A DNA stretch of 64,000 nt from VXPQ01 sp965117025 (GTDB lineage: Bacteria > Bacteroidota > Rhodothermia > Rhodothermales > VXPQ01). Positions 33,673 through 43,328 of this stretch are shown here, piece after piece. A model generated the notes under the pieces. The model was given only the letters and a program-made list of their open reading frames with translations. It did no database searches and was not told the origin of the DNA. The stretch is taken from positions 1,612,001 to 1,676,000 of the forward strand of contig OZ220746.1 in NCBI GenBank assembly GCA_965117025.1. The letters run 5' to 3'. Every line of letters starts with the position of its first letter. The first letter of the stretch is position 1. Both the position numbers and the translations under genes were made by a program.

Positions 33673-36600
33673 GTGCGCAAGCGCTCCCATGCGGCAGCGG
33701 CTCTGCGCCTTTTCTCCACAAAATCCGTTCGACCCGTGGCTCTTGCTTCGATCCGCAGGCAACTGGCCTCCACGGACACCTTCCACAAGGTGTCCGCATG
33801 GTGCAAACGGATGGATCCCCGGGCGCCGTCCACCCTCCAGGTGAAAGGACTGGCAGGGTCCGTCTCGTCTTTCCTGCTCGGACAACTCCACGAAACCGCA
33901 AAGGCGTCGAAAAGCCTCTGCGTCTATATAGCGCCGGACGAAGAAATAGCGGCTTGGGCCTTTGGAGACATCGCCCAACTCGTCGAGGAAGACCAGGGCG
34001 CCGTGCGGCTGCCGGCCACCGGACACAAACCCTACGACGCCGAACAACTGGACGATCCGGCTCCGCTTATTGCCCGGGGCGATGTGCTCCAGCAGATCAC
34101 CGAAGGATTCCGCGGCCTCGTGGTAACCAGTGCCGAGGCGCTCGTGGAAATGGCCCCGGCGACGGAAACGGTCCGAAATCGGACGATTTCCATCGCTTCG
34201 GGGACCGCATTTCCCCCCGAAGACCTTGCAAACCGCCTTGTGGAGCTGGGTTTCGAACATGTCGAGTTTGTGGAACGGCCCGGAGAAATGGCGCTCCGGG
34301 GCGGCATCCTCGACATCTACCCGTTTACCGGCTCGTGGCCGGTCCGGGCTGAATTCTTCGGCGACGAGATAGAATCCCTGCGGGAATTCGATCCCCGGTC
34401 GCAACGATCCGTCAGCCGCCTGACCGTGGCCCGCCTCGTCCCGAATATGGGGAACGACCTGTCCGGCAACAGCGCGCACGCTTCTATCTTCGAACAATTC
34501 CCCGAACGAACCCTCCTCGTCACAACGGACGAAGAAGGACTTGTAGAGAAGGCCGCCGAGCAGTTCGATGCCGCTGCAAAAGCCTGGCGCCATACACTGG
34601 ACGAAGACAACGAGGCGCCCGCCCCCGCCACGCGGTATCTCTCCGCTGAACTCTTCGAGCAATCCCTGCTCCGGTACAACCGGGTACTGCTCGGTTCGTT
34701 CGCCGGCGCCGGGGAAGAAACGCTCCAATTCGACGCATCGCCGCAACCGGATTTCAACGGAAACATCGGCCTGCTGCGCACCCGTATTCTGGCCAATGCC
34801 GAACAGGGCGCCCGCACGTTCATCCTTTGCGACAGCCGGGGACAGGAAGTCCGCCTGTCCGAACTGCTCGACGACGAAACCGCGCAACAAAGCGTCCGCA
34901 TCTCCATCGAATCGCTGCACGAAGGGTTCGAAATCCCTTCGCTCGGCCTTGCCGTCTATACGGATCACCAGATATTCAACCGGTACCACCGCCCCTCCGT
35001 GCGCGGCCAGAAAAAACGCTACGGAGGTCTCAGCCTGCAAGCGCTCAAGAATCTCTCGCCCGGCGATTTCGTGGTCCATGTGGATTACGGCATCGGGCGG
35101 TTCGCCGGGCTCCATCGCATTACCGTACGCGAGAAACAGCAGGAATCTGTGAAAGTGCTTTTTCGGGACGAAGATGTCCTGTATGTCAATGTCAACGCAC
35201 TCCACAAACTCCACAAATACTCGGGCAAGGATGGCCGTCCGCCCACGCTCACCAAACTCGGTTCCGGGCAATGGGAACGTACGAAATCCCGCACCAAGCG
35301 CAAGGTCAAGGACATGGCCCGCGACCTGATCGCGCTCTACGCAAAGCGGAAGCAATCCGCCGGGGTCGCCTTTTCCCCGGACACGGTCTGGCAACGGGAA
35401 ATGGAAGCTTCGTTCCGTTACGAAGACACGCCGGATCAGACCACCGCAACGAATTCCGTCAAAAGCGATATGGAAGCTCCGGTGCCTATGGACCGGCTCA
35501 TCTGCGGAGATGTCGGGTTCGGCAAAACGGAAGTCGCTGTGCGGGCAGCATTCAAGGCAGCGCAGGACGGGAAGCAGGTGGCCGTGCTGGTGCCCACGAC
35601 CATCCTTGCCGCACAACATTTCGAAACCTTCTCGAAAAGGCTGGACAAGTACCCGGTTAAAGTGGAAATGATGTCGCGTTTCCGTTCCGGCGCCGTGCAA
35701 AAGCAGATCGTCGGGAAGATCGCGGAAGGGACTGTCGACATCGTAGTGGGCACCCATCGCCTGACATCGCAGGATATCCGATTCAAGGACCTGGGGCTGC
35801 TCATTATCGATGAGGAACAGCGCTTCGGGGTAGCCGTCAAGGAACGCCTGCGGAAGTTGCGCGCCGAAGTGGACACGCTTACCCTTACGGCGACCCCGAT
35901 CCCCCGAACGCTCCAGTTCTCGCTGCTGGGCGCCCGCGACTTGTCGCTCGTCACCACGCCGCCGCCGAACCGGCGCCCCGTCAACACCGAGATTCACACC
36001 TTCGACAAGAATCTCATCCGGGATGCGATCCTGTACGAAATCAGCCGGGGCGGGCAGGTATTTTTCCTGCATAACAACATCTGCAATATGGACGAAATGG
36101 CCGACAGTCTGCACCTCATCGTACCGGATGTACGCATGCGGACAGCCCACGGGCAGATGAAATCGAGCGAGCTGGAGCGGGTCATGACAGACTTTATCGC
36201 AGGGCGTTTCGATGTACTCGTGAGCACCAGCATCATCGAGAACGGCCTCGACATACCCAATGCCAACACCATCATCGTCAACCGGGCCGATCGGTTCGGA
36301 CTCGCCGAATTGCACCAGTTACGGGGGCGGGTCGGGCGATCGGACCGGAAGGCTTTCTGTTACCTGCTCGTTTCGTCTATCCACGGGCTTACGCGCGAGG
36401 CGAGGCGCAGGCTGCAAGCCGTCGAAGAGTTCTCCGATCTGGGAAGCGGCTTCCATCTGGCCATGCGCGACCTGGACATCCGGGGAGCCGGGAATCTCCT
36501 CGGGGGCGAGCAAAGCGGCTTCATCGAGGAAGTAGGCTTCGAAACCTACCACAAGATTCTCGAAGAGGCCGTGCTGGAACTCCGGGAAGAAGAATTCCCG

Positions 36601-37107
36601 GACGTACTGGACAACGAAACGGCGCCGGGCGCCCCCGAAACTGCGGTGGACATCGAAGAAGACGCCTTCATCCCGGAGCACTACATCTCGAACAACGTGG
36701 AACGCCTGAACATCTACCGCCGCATCAGTGAAGCCGCCGACGCCTCGGCGTTGGCAACCATCCGCGATGAGATGCAAGATCGCTTCGGCGCCCTGCCCGC
36801 CGAGGTGAATCACCTGTTCGCCGCGGCCGAAATGAAATTCCTCGGTCAGACGCTGCGCCTGCCCAGAGTGCTTTTCAAGAACAAGCGGCTTTTTCTATAT
36901 ATGCCCTCCCAGGAAAACGATCCGTATTTCCACGAGCAACTCTTCTACGGTTTTCTTGAGCGACTGAGCGGACTGGACCGGAGGTATGTATTGAAGGAAA
37001 CGAAAAGCCAAACGCTTCGGGCGATTGTGCAGGAGGTGCCGAGGCTTTCCGATGCCCGGAAGATTCTGCACCACCTGCAGCCTGAACCGGCGAAAACAGC
37101 AGCATAA
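33673..37107 (+). CDS. mfd: Transcription-repair coupling factor
   Basis: Mfd removes stalled RNA polymerase from lesions and recruits UvrA. The 1144-residue frame starts at GTG 33673; ATG 33811 is an alternative. The order is: UvrB-like region (to about 300, with RPGEMALRGGILDIYPF), CarD-like RNA-polymerase-interaction domain (about 460-530, SPGDFVVHVDYGIGRFAGL), RecG-like helicase with Walker A CGDVGFGKTEVA near 611-622 and IIDEEQRFGV near 710, motif VI GRVGRSDRKAF near 885, and the C-terminal TRCF domain (about 980-1090). It is complete. It occupies the place beside rsmG where many genomes carry parAB. Confidence 0.96.
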   Translation: MRKRSHAAAALRLFSTKSVRPVALASIRRQLASTDTFHKVSAWCKRMDPRAPSTLQVKGLAGSVSSFLLGQLHETAKASKSLCVYIAPDEEIAAWAFGDIAQLVEEDQGAVRLPATGHKPYDAEQLDDPAPLIARGDVLQQITEGFRGLVVTSAEALVEMAPATETVRNRTISIASGTAFPPEDLANRLVELGFEHVEFVERPGEMALRGGILDIYPFTGSWPVRAEFFGDEIESLREFDPRSQRSVSRLTVARLVPNMGNDLSGNSAHASIFEQFPERTLLVTTDEEGLVEKAAEQFDAAAKAWRHTLDEDNEAPAPATRYLSAELFEQSLLRYNRVLLGSFAGAGEETLQFDASPQPDFNGNIGLLRTRILANAEQGARTFILCDSRGQEVRLSELLDDETAQQSVRISIESLHEGFEIPSLGLAVYTDHQIFNRYHRPSVRGQKKRYGGLSLQALKNLSPGDFVVHVDYGIGRFAGLHRITVREKQQESVKVLFRDEDVLYVNVNALHKLHKYSGKDGRPPTLTKLGSGQWERTKSRTKRKVKDMARDLIALYAKRKQSAGVAFSPDTVWQREMEASFRYEDTPDQTTATNSVKSDMEAPVPMDRLICGDVGFGKTEVAVRAAFKAAQDGKQVAVLVPTTILAAQHFETFSKRLDKYPVKVEMMSRFRSGAVQKQIVGKIAEGTVDIVVGTHRLTSQDIRFKDLGLLIIDEEQRFGVAVKERLRKLRAEVDTLTLTATPIPRTLQFSLLGARDLSLVTTPPPNRRPVNTEIHTFDKNLIRDAILYEISRGGQVFFLHNNICNMDEMADSLHLIVPDVRMRTAHGQMKSSELERVMTDFIAGRFDVLVSTSIIENGLDIPNANTIIVNRADRFGLAELHQLRGRVGRSDRKAFCYLLVSSIHGLTREARRRLQAVEEFSDLGSGFHLAMRDLDIRGAGNLLGGEQSGFIEEVGFETYHKILEEAVLELREEEFPDVLDNETAPGAPETAVDIEEDAFIPEHYISNNVERLNIYRRISEAADASALATIRDEMQDRFGALPAEVNHLFAAAEMKFLGQTLRLPRVLFKNKRLFLYMPSQENDPYFHEQLFYGFLERLSGLDRRYVLKETKSQTLRAIVQEVPRLSDARKILHHLQPEPAKTAA

Positions 37108-37144
37108 GCGCCCCGATAAGGATTGCTCAGAGCATCCTGCCGGG

Positions 37145-37792
37145 TCAGGTGCGGGCCGTGCAGGCCAGCATCGCCTTGCCACGGAACCAGGGGCGCGGGT
37201 CCATATCCGCGAGCTCGATCCGCTCGATATCCGCCTCGCCGGCGATGGAAGCCATTTCATCCGTGAGATTGCCCCCCTTGAGGCAAATCACGCCGGGCCG
37301 CCATGTGTCCGCATCCATCGGGCCGGCGAAAGGCCGCGCAATCCGGCCATGCCATCTCCATAAATCCCTGAGCGGCGCCGTAGCGCGCGACACCGAGTAG
37401 GGGCATTCGGCATGCGTTTCTGCGGCGAACGTTTCTGCGGGGCCGTGCCAGACCCTGATGTTCGCGAGCCCGAGCCGCCGGATCATGGCGCGCAGGGCCT
37501 GTACCTTTTTCCCGACCTTGTCCACAGCAATGACCCGAATATCCGGGCACGCGATCGCAAGGGGGACGGCCGGGAGCCCTCCCCCGGTACCCCAATCGAC
37601 TACCACGGCCCCCGGAGGAAACCGCCGGTACGTCAGAAACAGGCAGTGCAGGCAATGCATCCGGACCGTTTCCGCATCGGCGTCGCGCGAAATGAGATTG
37701 ATGCGCCGGTTGAAATCGAGGAGCATCGCCTGATAGGCATTCAGGAGGAGGCGCTGCTCGCCATTCAGTTGCCGAAAAGGATCCCAAGGCAT
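37145..37792 (-). CDS. rsmG: 16S rRNA (guanine527-N7)-methyltransferase
   Basis: RsmG (GidB) makes m7G527 in 16S rRNA. The 215-residue protein has the expected N-terminal helix region (LLLNAYQAMLLDFNRRINLISR), SAM-binding motif VVDWGTGGGLPAVPLAIACPD and VDKVGKKVQALRAM. The C-terminal half includes SRATAPL. It lies 10 bp downstream of mnmG in the same direction, the usual gidA-gidB arrangement near bacterial origins. Confidence 0.93.
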   Translation of the reverse strand: MPWDPFRQLNGEQRLLLNAYQAMLLDFNRRINLISRDADAETVRMHCLHCLFLTYRRFPPGAVVVDWGTGGGLPAVPLAIACPDIRVIAVDKVGKKVQALRAMIRRLGLANIRVWHGPAETFAAETHAECPYSVSRATAPLRDLWRWHGRIARPFAGPMDADTWRPGVICLKGGNLTDEMASIAGEADIERIELADMDPRPWFRGKAMLACTART

Positions 37793-37802
37793 GCCAGGAC
37801 CC

Positions 37803-39713
37803 TCAAGTAGCCACAGGCGAAGGAGACGGCTTCCTTACCGGGCGCTTCCGCAGCATCACCAGGAGCACCGACACATCCGCCGGGCTGACCCCGCTGATGC
37901 GCGACGCCTGCCCCAGGTTATTCGGGCGGATTTTCGACAATTTTTCCCGCGCTTCCAGCGTGATATGCTCGATAGCCTCGTAATCGAAATCTTCCGGCAG
38001 GCGAAGCGATTCCATCTCCTCCATCTTCCGCACCAGGTCGCGTTCGCGGTCGAGGTATCCCTCATACCGCAGATCTATCTCGATTTGTCGGGCGGCAGAT
38101 TCCGTTCCCGGCGCCGGCGTGACCAGTTCCTCCTTGCGACCTATATGATCCAGCAGATCGTCGAGTGAGACCTGGGGGCGCTTCGCCAGTTGCACAAGGC
38201 GTTCGGGCCGCCGGAGAGGGTCTGTGCCCACCTGCTCCAGGTAGGCATTCACTGCGTCAGGCGATATGGTTACCGCCTCGACAGCAGACCGTGTGGCCTC
38301 GATGGCATGTTGCCGGGCCCGCATCCGTTCGTAGCGGACATCCGTCGCGAGACCCAGCGTATGACCCAGCGCCGTCAGGCGTTGATCGGCATTGTCCTGC
38401 CGCAAGAGCAACCGGTGTTCGGCCCGCGAAGTGAACATGCGGTACGGTTCGTCCGTGCCCTTGGCCACGAGGTCATCGATGAGCACGCCAACGTAGGCCT
38501 CCGACCGTTTCAGGATGACCGGATCTTCGCGCCGCAAGTACCGCACCGCATTGATTCCGGCCATGAGCCCTTGTGCACCGGCTTCCTCGTAACCCGTCGT
38601 GCCATTGATCTGCCCGGCGAAAAACAGTCCCCGAACCCGCTTCGTCTCCAGACTGTACCGTATTTGATACGGAGGAAAATAATCGTATTCGATGGCGTAG
38701 CCGGGACGCAGCATGTGCACCTGTTCGAGACCGACTACGTTGCGCAGCGCCGCGAACTGCACTTCTTCCGGAAGGCTGGTCGAGAAGCCGTTCACATACA
38801 CCTCATAGGTGTTGCGGCCTTCCGGCTCCAGAAAGAGCTGGTGGCGGTCTTTTCCGGCAAATCGGTCGATCTTGTCCTCGATCGACGGGCAATACCGGGG
38901 GCCGGCGCCCTCGATCCGCCCGGCGAACATGGGACTCCGATCGAATCCTTCCCGCAGTGCGTCATGCACCTCGGGAGACGTATAGGCAATCCAGCAACTT
39001 ATCTGATCTTCCGGAAGCCGATCGGTAAGAAAGGAAAACGGGGTGGCCGCCGGATCGCCCGGCTGTTCCTCCAGCCGACCATAGTCGATGGTGCGCCCGT
39101 CAATGCGGGGCGGGGTGCCCGTCTTCAACCGTCCGCTCTCGAACCCGAGCTTCTCAAGGCATGCGGTCAATCCGGTCGAGGCACGCTCGCCCATGCGCCC
39201 GCCCCCGTATTGGCGTTCCCCGATATGAATGACCCCGTTCATGAAGGTGCCGCTGGTCAGAATGACCGTTGGAGCATGAAACGTCTGCCCGATTTGCGTA
39301 CGTATGCCCGTCACCCGACCCTGCTCCGTACACACCTCGACCGCCATATCGGACCGCATGAAGAGACCGGGAATGTCCTCCAGCTCCTCCCGGACCGCCG
39401 CCGCATAGACTACCCGGTCGCACTGCGCGCGCGGCCCCTGCACAGCGGGGCCTCTCCGCTGGTTCAGCATCCGAAACTGTATGCCGGCGCGATCGGTCAC
39501 CTTGCCCATGATCCCGCCAAGAGCATCGATCTCCCGGACAATATGCCCCTTGCCGATGCCGCCAATGGCCGGATTGCACGACATCTGCCCGATAGTTTGC
39601 AGGTTCATGGTGACCAGCAACGTGCGCGCCCCCATACGTGCGGCCGCTGCAGCCGCCTCGGTCCCGGCGTGTCCCCCGCCAACCACAATGACATCGTACG
39701 TAAAAGGATGCAT
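37803..39713 (-). CDS. mnmG: tRNA uridine-5-carboxymethylaminomethyl modification enzyme, FAD subunit
   Basis: MnmG (GidA) works with MnmE to install the cmnm5 group on wobble uridine 34. The 636-residue protein opens with the FAD-binding dinucleotide fold DVIVVGGGHAGTEAAAAAAR and has CNPAIGGIGKGHIVREIDALGG, TGTFMNG-type SGTFMNGVIHIGERQYGGGR, and KTGTPPRIDGRTIDY with the region around the FAD. The C-terminus includes the MnmE-binding helices. The start codon (39713-39711) has motif B (GGATACTCTGAT, inverted) directly before it with a single base between, leaving no room for a Shine-Dalgarno sequence. Confidence 0.96.
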   Translation of the reverse strand: MHPFTYDVIVVGGGHAGTEAAAAAARMGARTLLVTMNLQTIGQMSCNPAIGGIGKGHIVREIDALGGIMGKVTDRAGIQFRMLNQRRGPAVQGPRAQCDRVVYAAAVREELEDIPGLFMRSDMAVEVCTEQGRVTGIRTQIGQTFHAPTVILTSGTFMNGVIHIGERQYGGGRMGERASTGLTACLEKLGFESGRLKTGTPPRIDGRTIDYGRLEEQPGDPAATPFSFLTDRLPEDQISCWIAYTSPEVHDALREGFDRSPMFAGRIEGAGPRYCPSIEDKIDRFAGKDRHQLFLEPEGRNTYEVYVNGFSTSLPEEVQFAALRNVVGLEQVHMLRPGYAIEYDYFPPYQIRYSLETKRVRGLFFAGQINGTTGYEEAGAQGLMAGINAVRYLRREDPVILKRSEAYVGVLIDDLVAKGTDEPYRMFTSRAEHRLLLRQDNADQRLTALGHTLGLATDVRYERMRARQHAIEATRSAVEAVTISPDAVNAYLEQVGTDPLRRPERLVQLAKRPQVSLDDLLDHIGRKEELVTPAPGTESAARQIEIDLRYEGYLDRERDLVRKMEEMESLRLPEDFDYEAIEHITLEAREKLSKIRPNNLGQASRISGVSPADVSVLLVMLRKRPVRKPSPSPVAT

Positions 39714-39714
39714 G

Positions 39715-39729
39715 GGATACTCTGATTAA
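39715..39729. repeat. Motif B copy adjoining the mnmG start
   Basis: GGATACTCTGATTAA on the plus strand, matching one arm of the hairpin at 5545-5589. It lies one base from the mnmG start codon, so it occupies the translation initiation region. Confidence 0.6.
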
Positions 39730-39849
39730 GCCCCGCCCTGTGTACCCGCGGAAACGCCGGTTCGTGCATGGATGGAAACGACATGAGGCGGGCAATGGCT
39801 CCCGCCGCCCAGGGCCTGACAGGAAAATAGGCCCCGCAGAGCGCCGCTG

Positions 39850-39869
39850 CATGGTGGTAACAGGCCCTA
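39850..39869 (-). repeat. Dispersed motif A, copy 3, supplying the mnmE stop codon
   Basis: On the minus strand TAGGGCCTGTTACCACCATG, where the initial TAG (39869-39867) is the mnmE stop codon. It is 90% identical to the copy at 50324-50343. Confidence 0.7.
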
Positions 39870-41258
39870 CTTTCCTATGCAGAACCGGGAGAAAATCTGA
39901 TCCAGCACATCTTCGTTCGTGATCTCTCCGGTGATGGCGCCGATCTCATGCAAGGCAACCCGCATATCCAGCGCCAGGAGTTCGCCGGTGCTTCCGGCGC
40001 CGAGGCTCCGGCGAGCCGCCTGCACCGCATCGAGCGCCTTGCGCAGATGATTGCGATGGCGCTCGTTCGTCACCACGAGCGAGCCCTCGGAGAGGCTCAG
40101 ATCACCGCCCGCCGTTTTGAGCAGGCAGGCTATCAGAGGTCGTATCTCCTTTTCGTCCCGGAATCCCCGTTTTGCCGAGAGGGCAAGGACGCCGGAGGAT
40201 TCCCCATCCCTGACAGACCCATTATCCTGCTTCAGGAGATCCGTCTTGTTCGCCACCAGAAGCACCGGAGGAGCCCCCCGCTCTGCTATCGCCTCGATAA
40301 AGGCTTGCTCGCCCGTATCCATACCCACCGTAACATCATACACATACACAAGGATATCGCTCCGGTCTATAGCCCGCTCGGCGCGCAGCACCCCTTCCGT
40401 CTCGATGGCGTCGGCTGTGTCCCGGAGACCTGCCGTATCCGTGAACCGGAACAACAAGCCGTCGATTTCCGCCTCGCCTTCCACTTCGTCGCGCGTGGTG
40501 CCGGGCACAGGACTTACAATGGCGCGATCGCTCCCAAGCAGAGCGTTCAACAAGGTGGATTTACCTGCATTGGGCCGGCCGCCAATCACGACACGCACTC
40601 CATCGCGCACCCGGCGGCCGAGTCGCCAGGATTGGAGCAATTCGTCCAGCAGTCGTTCGCTCCGATTCAGAAGCGCTTCAAGGCGGTCCCGATCGGCGAA
40701 TGTCACATCCTCTTCGGAAAAATCCAGCTCGAGTTCGAGGAACGCACAAAGTTCAAGCAGGTCCGCCCGGACATCCGCCAACACCTCGGAATAGCGGCCT
40801 TGGAGATGCGAAACGGATACGCGGTGCGCCAGAGAGGACGAAGCATGGATCAGATCGGCCACTGCCTCGGCCTGCGCCAGATCCACCTTCCCGTTCAGAA
40901 AAGCCCGCTGGGTAAATTCGCCGGGGGCAGCCAGGCGGGCGCCCTCCTCCAGCATGCGGTTCAGAATGAGTCGGCTCGCAAAATCGCCCCCGTGGCAGGA
41001 GCACTCCACGACATCTTCGCCGGTCGCCGAGCGGGGAGCCCGAAAAAGCGTAGCCACTACCTGATCGATGCGTGTCCCGTCGCGGCTTGCCACATAGCCC
41101 ACATGCGCCGTACGCGAGGCCGCCTCCCGAAGGTCCGTCCCTTCAAAACAGACCGCGGCGATCGCCACGGCTTCCGGACCGGAGATGCGCACGATGCCCA
41201 GTGCAGCGCGCCCCCTGGCCGTTGCGATGGCGGCAATGGTATCGCTGGAAGCTTGCAT
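39867..41258 (-). CDS. mnmE: tRNA modification GTPase
   Basis: MnmE (TrmE) is the GTPase partner of MnmG for wobble-uridine modification. The 463-residue protein has an N-terminal tetrahydrofolate-binding domain (DTIAAIATARGRAALGIVRISG), a helical domain, an inserted G domain with GRPNAGKSTLLNALLG, DTAGLRDT and NKTD, and the C-terminal catalytic motif FCIGK with its cysteine. It lies between yidC and mnmG, 153 bp from mnmG; that gap holds motif A and motif B copies. Gene and order are typical of an origin region. Confidence 0.96.
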   Translation of the reverse strand: MQASSDTIAAIATARGRAALGIVRISGPEAVAIAAVCFEGTDLREAASRTAHVGYVASRDGTRIDQVVATLFRAPRSATGEDVVECSCHGGDFASRLILNRMLEEGARLAAPGEFTQRAFLNGKVDLAQAEAVADLIHASSSLAHRVSVSHLQGRYSEVLADVRADLLELCAFLELELDFSEEDVTFADRDRLEALLNRSERLLDELLQSWRLGRRVRDGVRVVIGGRPNAGKSTLLNALLGSDRAIVSPVPGTTRDEVEGEAEIDGLLFRFTDTAGLRDTADAIETEGVLRAERAIDRSDILVYVYDVTVGMDTGEQAFIEAIAERGAPPVLLVANKTDLLKQDNGSVRDGESSGVLALSAKRGFRDEKEIRPLIACLLKTAGGDLSLSEGSLVVTNERHRNHLRKALDAVQAARRSLGAGSTGELLALDMRVALHEIGAITGEITNEDVLDQIFSRFCIGK

Positions 41259-41310
41259 GGCGCATGAAGCAATGCGCTTGAAAAATCGCCCTTGCGGCGC
41301 GTTCGGCGAC

Positions 41311-41333
41311 TAAGGGCCTGGTAACAGGCCCTA
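41311..41333. repeat. Palindromic double form of motif A at the yidC stop
   Basis: AGGGCCTG-GTAA-CAGGCCCT is a perfect 8-bp stem with a 4-nt loop at 41313-41332. On the minus strand the element begins with TAG 41333-41331, the yidC stop codon, so it reads as two motif A ends fused head to head. It could fold as a 3'-terminal hairpin on the yidC transcript. Confidence 0.7.
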
Positions 41334-43229
41334 CTTGCGTCTCCCGGTCGTGCGGGGACCGCCGGGCCGCCGCCCTGCCTTGCCCTTCCCTGTCCGGGCA
41401 ATGGCGGCCTGACGGCTTCTCTTTTTTCTTTCCACTTGCTTTTTACCCTGGCCTTTCGACGCAGGCTTCCCGTCTTCTTCCTCCTTGCCGGCAGCGATAT
41501 TCCGATTGATGATCTTCTGCTGCACGGCGGTTACCACGTTATACACGAGGTAGTACAAGCTCAGGCCGGACGCAAAGCGATTGAAAATAGCGAAGATCAT
41601 CACCGGCATTACATAGGTGAATATCTTCATCTGGGGATTGGAGGAAGGGGTCATCTGGATGCGCATCTGAACGATCATCGAGATGCCCATAAGCAGCGTG
41701 AAGCCAGCCACGAAATCGCCGTAAAACGGGATAGTGAACGGCAGATTCAGAATCACGTCCGGGGCCGACAGGTCATTGGCCCAAAGAAATCCCTGCTGCC
41801 GGATCTGGATGGACTGCGGAAGAAAAAGCCACAGCGCAATAATGATGGGATACTGCAACAGCATAGGAAGACAACCGCCCACCGGATTGACGCCGGTCTC
41901 CTTGTACATCTTCATCATTTCCTCCTGCTGCTTCCGGGGATTATCCCCGTACTTCTCCTTGATGACCTCCATCTTCGGTTGCAGCTCGCGCATCCGCGCC
42001 ATGCTTTTGTAGGAAGTCTTCGTCAGCGGGTACAGGACCAGCTTGATCAGAATGGCGAAGACAATGATGACGTAGCCATATCCGGGGATGAACTTCGCCA
42101 GAAACGTGAACGCAGGAATGAAAATCAGTCTGGCGAGGGGCCGCGTAATCCACTCGAAAAAATCCCAGCCGTAATCCACCATGTCGTAAAGGCCCAGATC
42201 GTAGTCGTTGATCCGGTAAAACTCCATCGGCCCGATGTACAGCCGGAACTCGTCCGGCCCGTCCTCCGGTTGCGCCATGAGCAGGCGCATGTCGTAGTCT
42301 TGTCGAAAGCCTTCGCTACCCGGCTCCCCCGTCTGTTCTCCGATGAGTTCGGCGCCCCGGGTGCCGGAAGAGGGAATCATGACGGAAGTGAAATACCTGG
42401 TTTTGATAGCGGTCCATGACACGTTTCCGGAAAGGCGTTGCTCTTCGAAGTCCTCTTTCCTGAGCAGTACGCTCTCCACCTCTCCCCCGCTGTGCGCATA
42501 AGCCCCGGCCGCTTTGGCTTCCTCGTTCGTATCGTTTTCCGTGAAGGGAATAGCTCCTGTCCATATCAACTCGTACCCTTCCCTTGTGGAAAAGGCCGCA
42601 GGATTTTCCTGGTCCACACGCAGACCGATTTCGTATTCGTCCGGATGGAACGTGTAGGTCTGGCGCAACACGCCCCCCTGAATACCCGTCTCGAAGTGTA
42701 ACGTAGCGGGCTCGGCGCCGATGCGCAGGGTATCCCCCTCGTAGGATGTGTCGAAATACAGTGCGCGCGTATCGACGAGATGGGAGCGGGGTGTCGTAAA
42801 AGCGATGCCCAGCGCCCCCGATCCGGTGGTGTCCACCATTTGTACGGGCGTTTCCTGGTCGAATTTCCTGTATTCTTTCAGGGAGAAAGAGATCAATGTG
42901 GCGCCTTTCGTGGAGAAAACCGCCCTATAGAGGTCGGTATCGACCGTGATAAAGCGGGCCTCTCCCGCTAACGCCGCGACAAGCGTCGTATCCCGGGTAA
43001 CAGCCTCTGTAGCAAACAACTCCTCGCCTGACAGTACGTCGCCGGATCCGCGTGCAAGGGTGTCGTCCCCTGTGGTTGCTCGTTCCGTAGCCTGCGAATC
43101 TTCGGCGAGTTCCTCCTGCGCCGCCGGATCGCCGGCGGGCACGGTCGGCTGGGGCGGAGCGAACACCCAGAGCCAGACGAACATGATAATCGCCACCAGT
43201 ACGGTTGCGATGACGACATTGCGGTCCAA
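41331..43229 (-). CDS. yidC: Membrane protein insertase YidC
   Basis: YidC inserts proteins into the inner membrane with or without SecYEG. The 632-residue protein has an N-terminal membrane anchor (VIATVLVAIIMFVWLWVFAPP), a large periplasmic domain to about residue 370, then the conserved Oxa1-type core: YGYVIIVFAILIKLVLYPLTKTSYKSMARM, VNPVGGCLPMLLQYPIIIALWLFLP and further helices. The C-terminal tail is strongly basic (KKQVERKKRSRQ...), a ribosome-docking feature. It sits between rnpA and mnmE. No yidD is found in the 99-bp gap to rnpA. Confidence 0.95.
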   Translation of the reverse strand: MDRNVVIATVLVAIIMFVWLWVFAPPQPTVPAGDPAAQEELAEDSQATERATTGDDTLARGSGDVLSGEELFATEAVTRDTTLVAALAGEARFITVDTDLYRAVFSTKGATLISFSLKEYRKFDQETPVQMVDTTGSGALGIAFTTPRSHLVDTRALYFDTSYEGDTLRIGAEPATLHFETGIQGGVLRQTYTFHPDEYEIGLRVDQENPAAFSTREGYELIWTGAIPFTENDTNEEAKAAGAYAHSGGEVESVLLRKEDFEEQRLSGNVSWTAIKTRYFTSVMIPSSGTRGAELIGEQTGEPGSEGFRQDYDMRLLMAQPEDGPDEFRLYIGPMEFYRINDYDLGLYDMVDYGWDFFEWITRPLARLIFIPAFTFLAKFIPGYGYVIIVFAILIKLVLYPLTKTSYKSMARMRELQPKMEVIKEKYGDNPRKQQEEMMKMYKETGVNPVGGCLPMLLQYPIIIALWLFLPQSIQIRQQGFLWANDLSAPDVILNLPFTIPFYGDFVAGFTLLMGISMIVQMRIQMTPSSNPQMKIFTYVMPVMIFAIFNRFASGLSLYYLVYNVVTAVQQKIINRNIAAGKEEEDGKPASKGQGKKQVERKKRSRQAAIARTGKGKAGRRPGGPRTTGRRK

Positions 43230-43328
43230 ATCAGGTTCCCCTTGCTCGTATTACAGGATGGACGGGTAATGCTTGCGCTTGCAACGTACGCACAAACGTG
43301 CCGAAACGCCGTCGCGCTAAACGGGAAG

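Noticed and set aside
33577..36315. 912-residue open frame on the minus strand inside mfd
   Set aside because: Antisense shadow of mfd. Length alone is not evidence in GC-biased coding DNA.
43230..43328. Possible yidD gene between rnpA and yidC
   Set aside because: The gap is only 99 bp and shows no YidD sequence in any frame.
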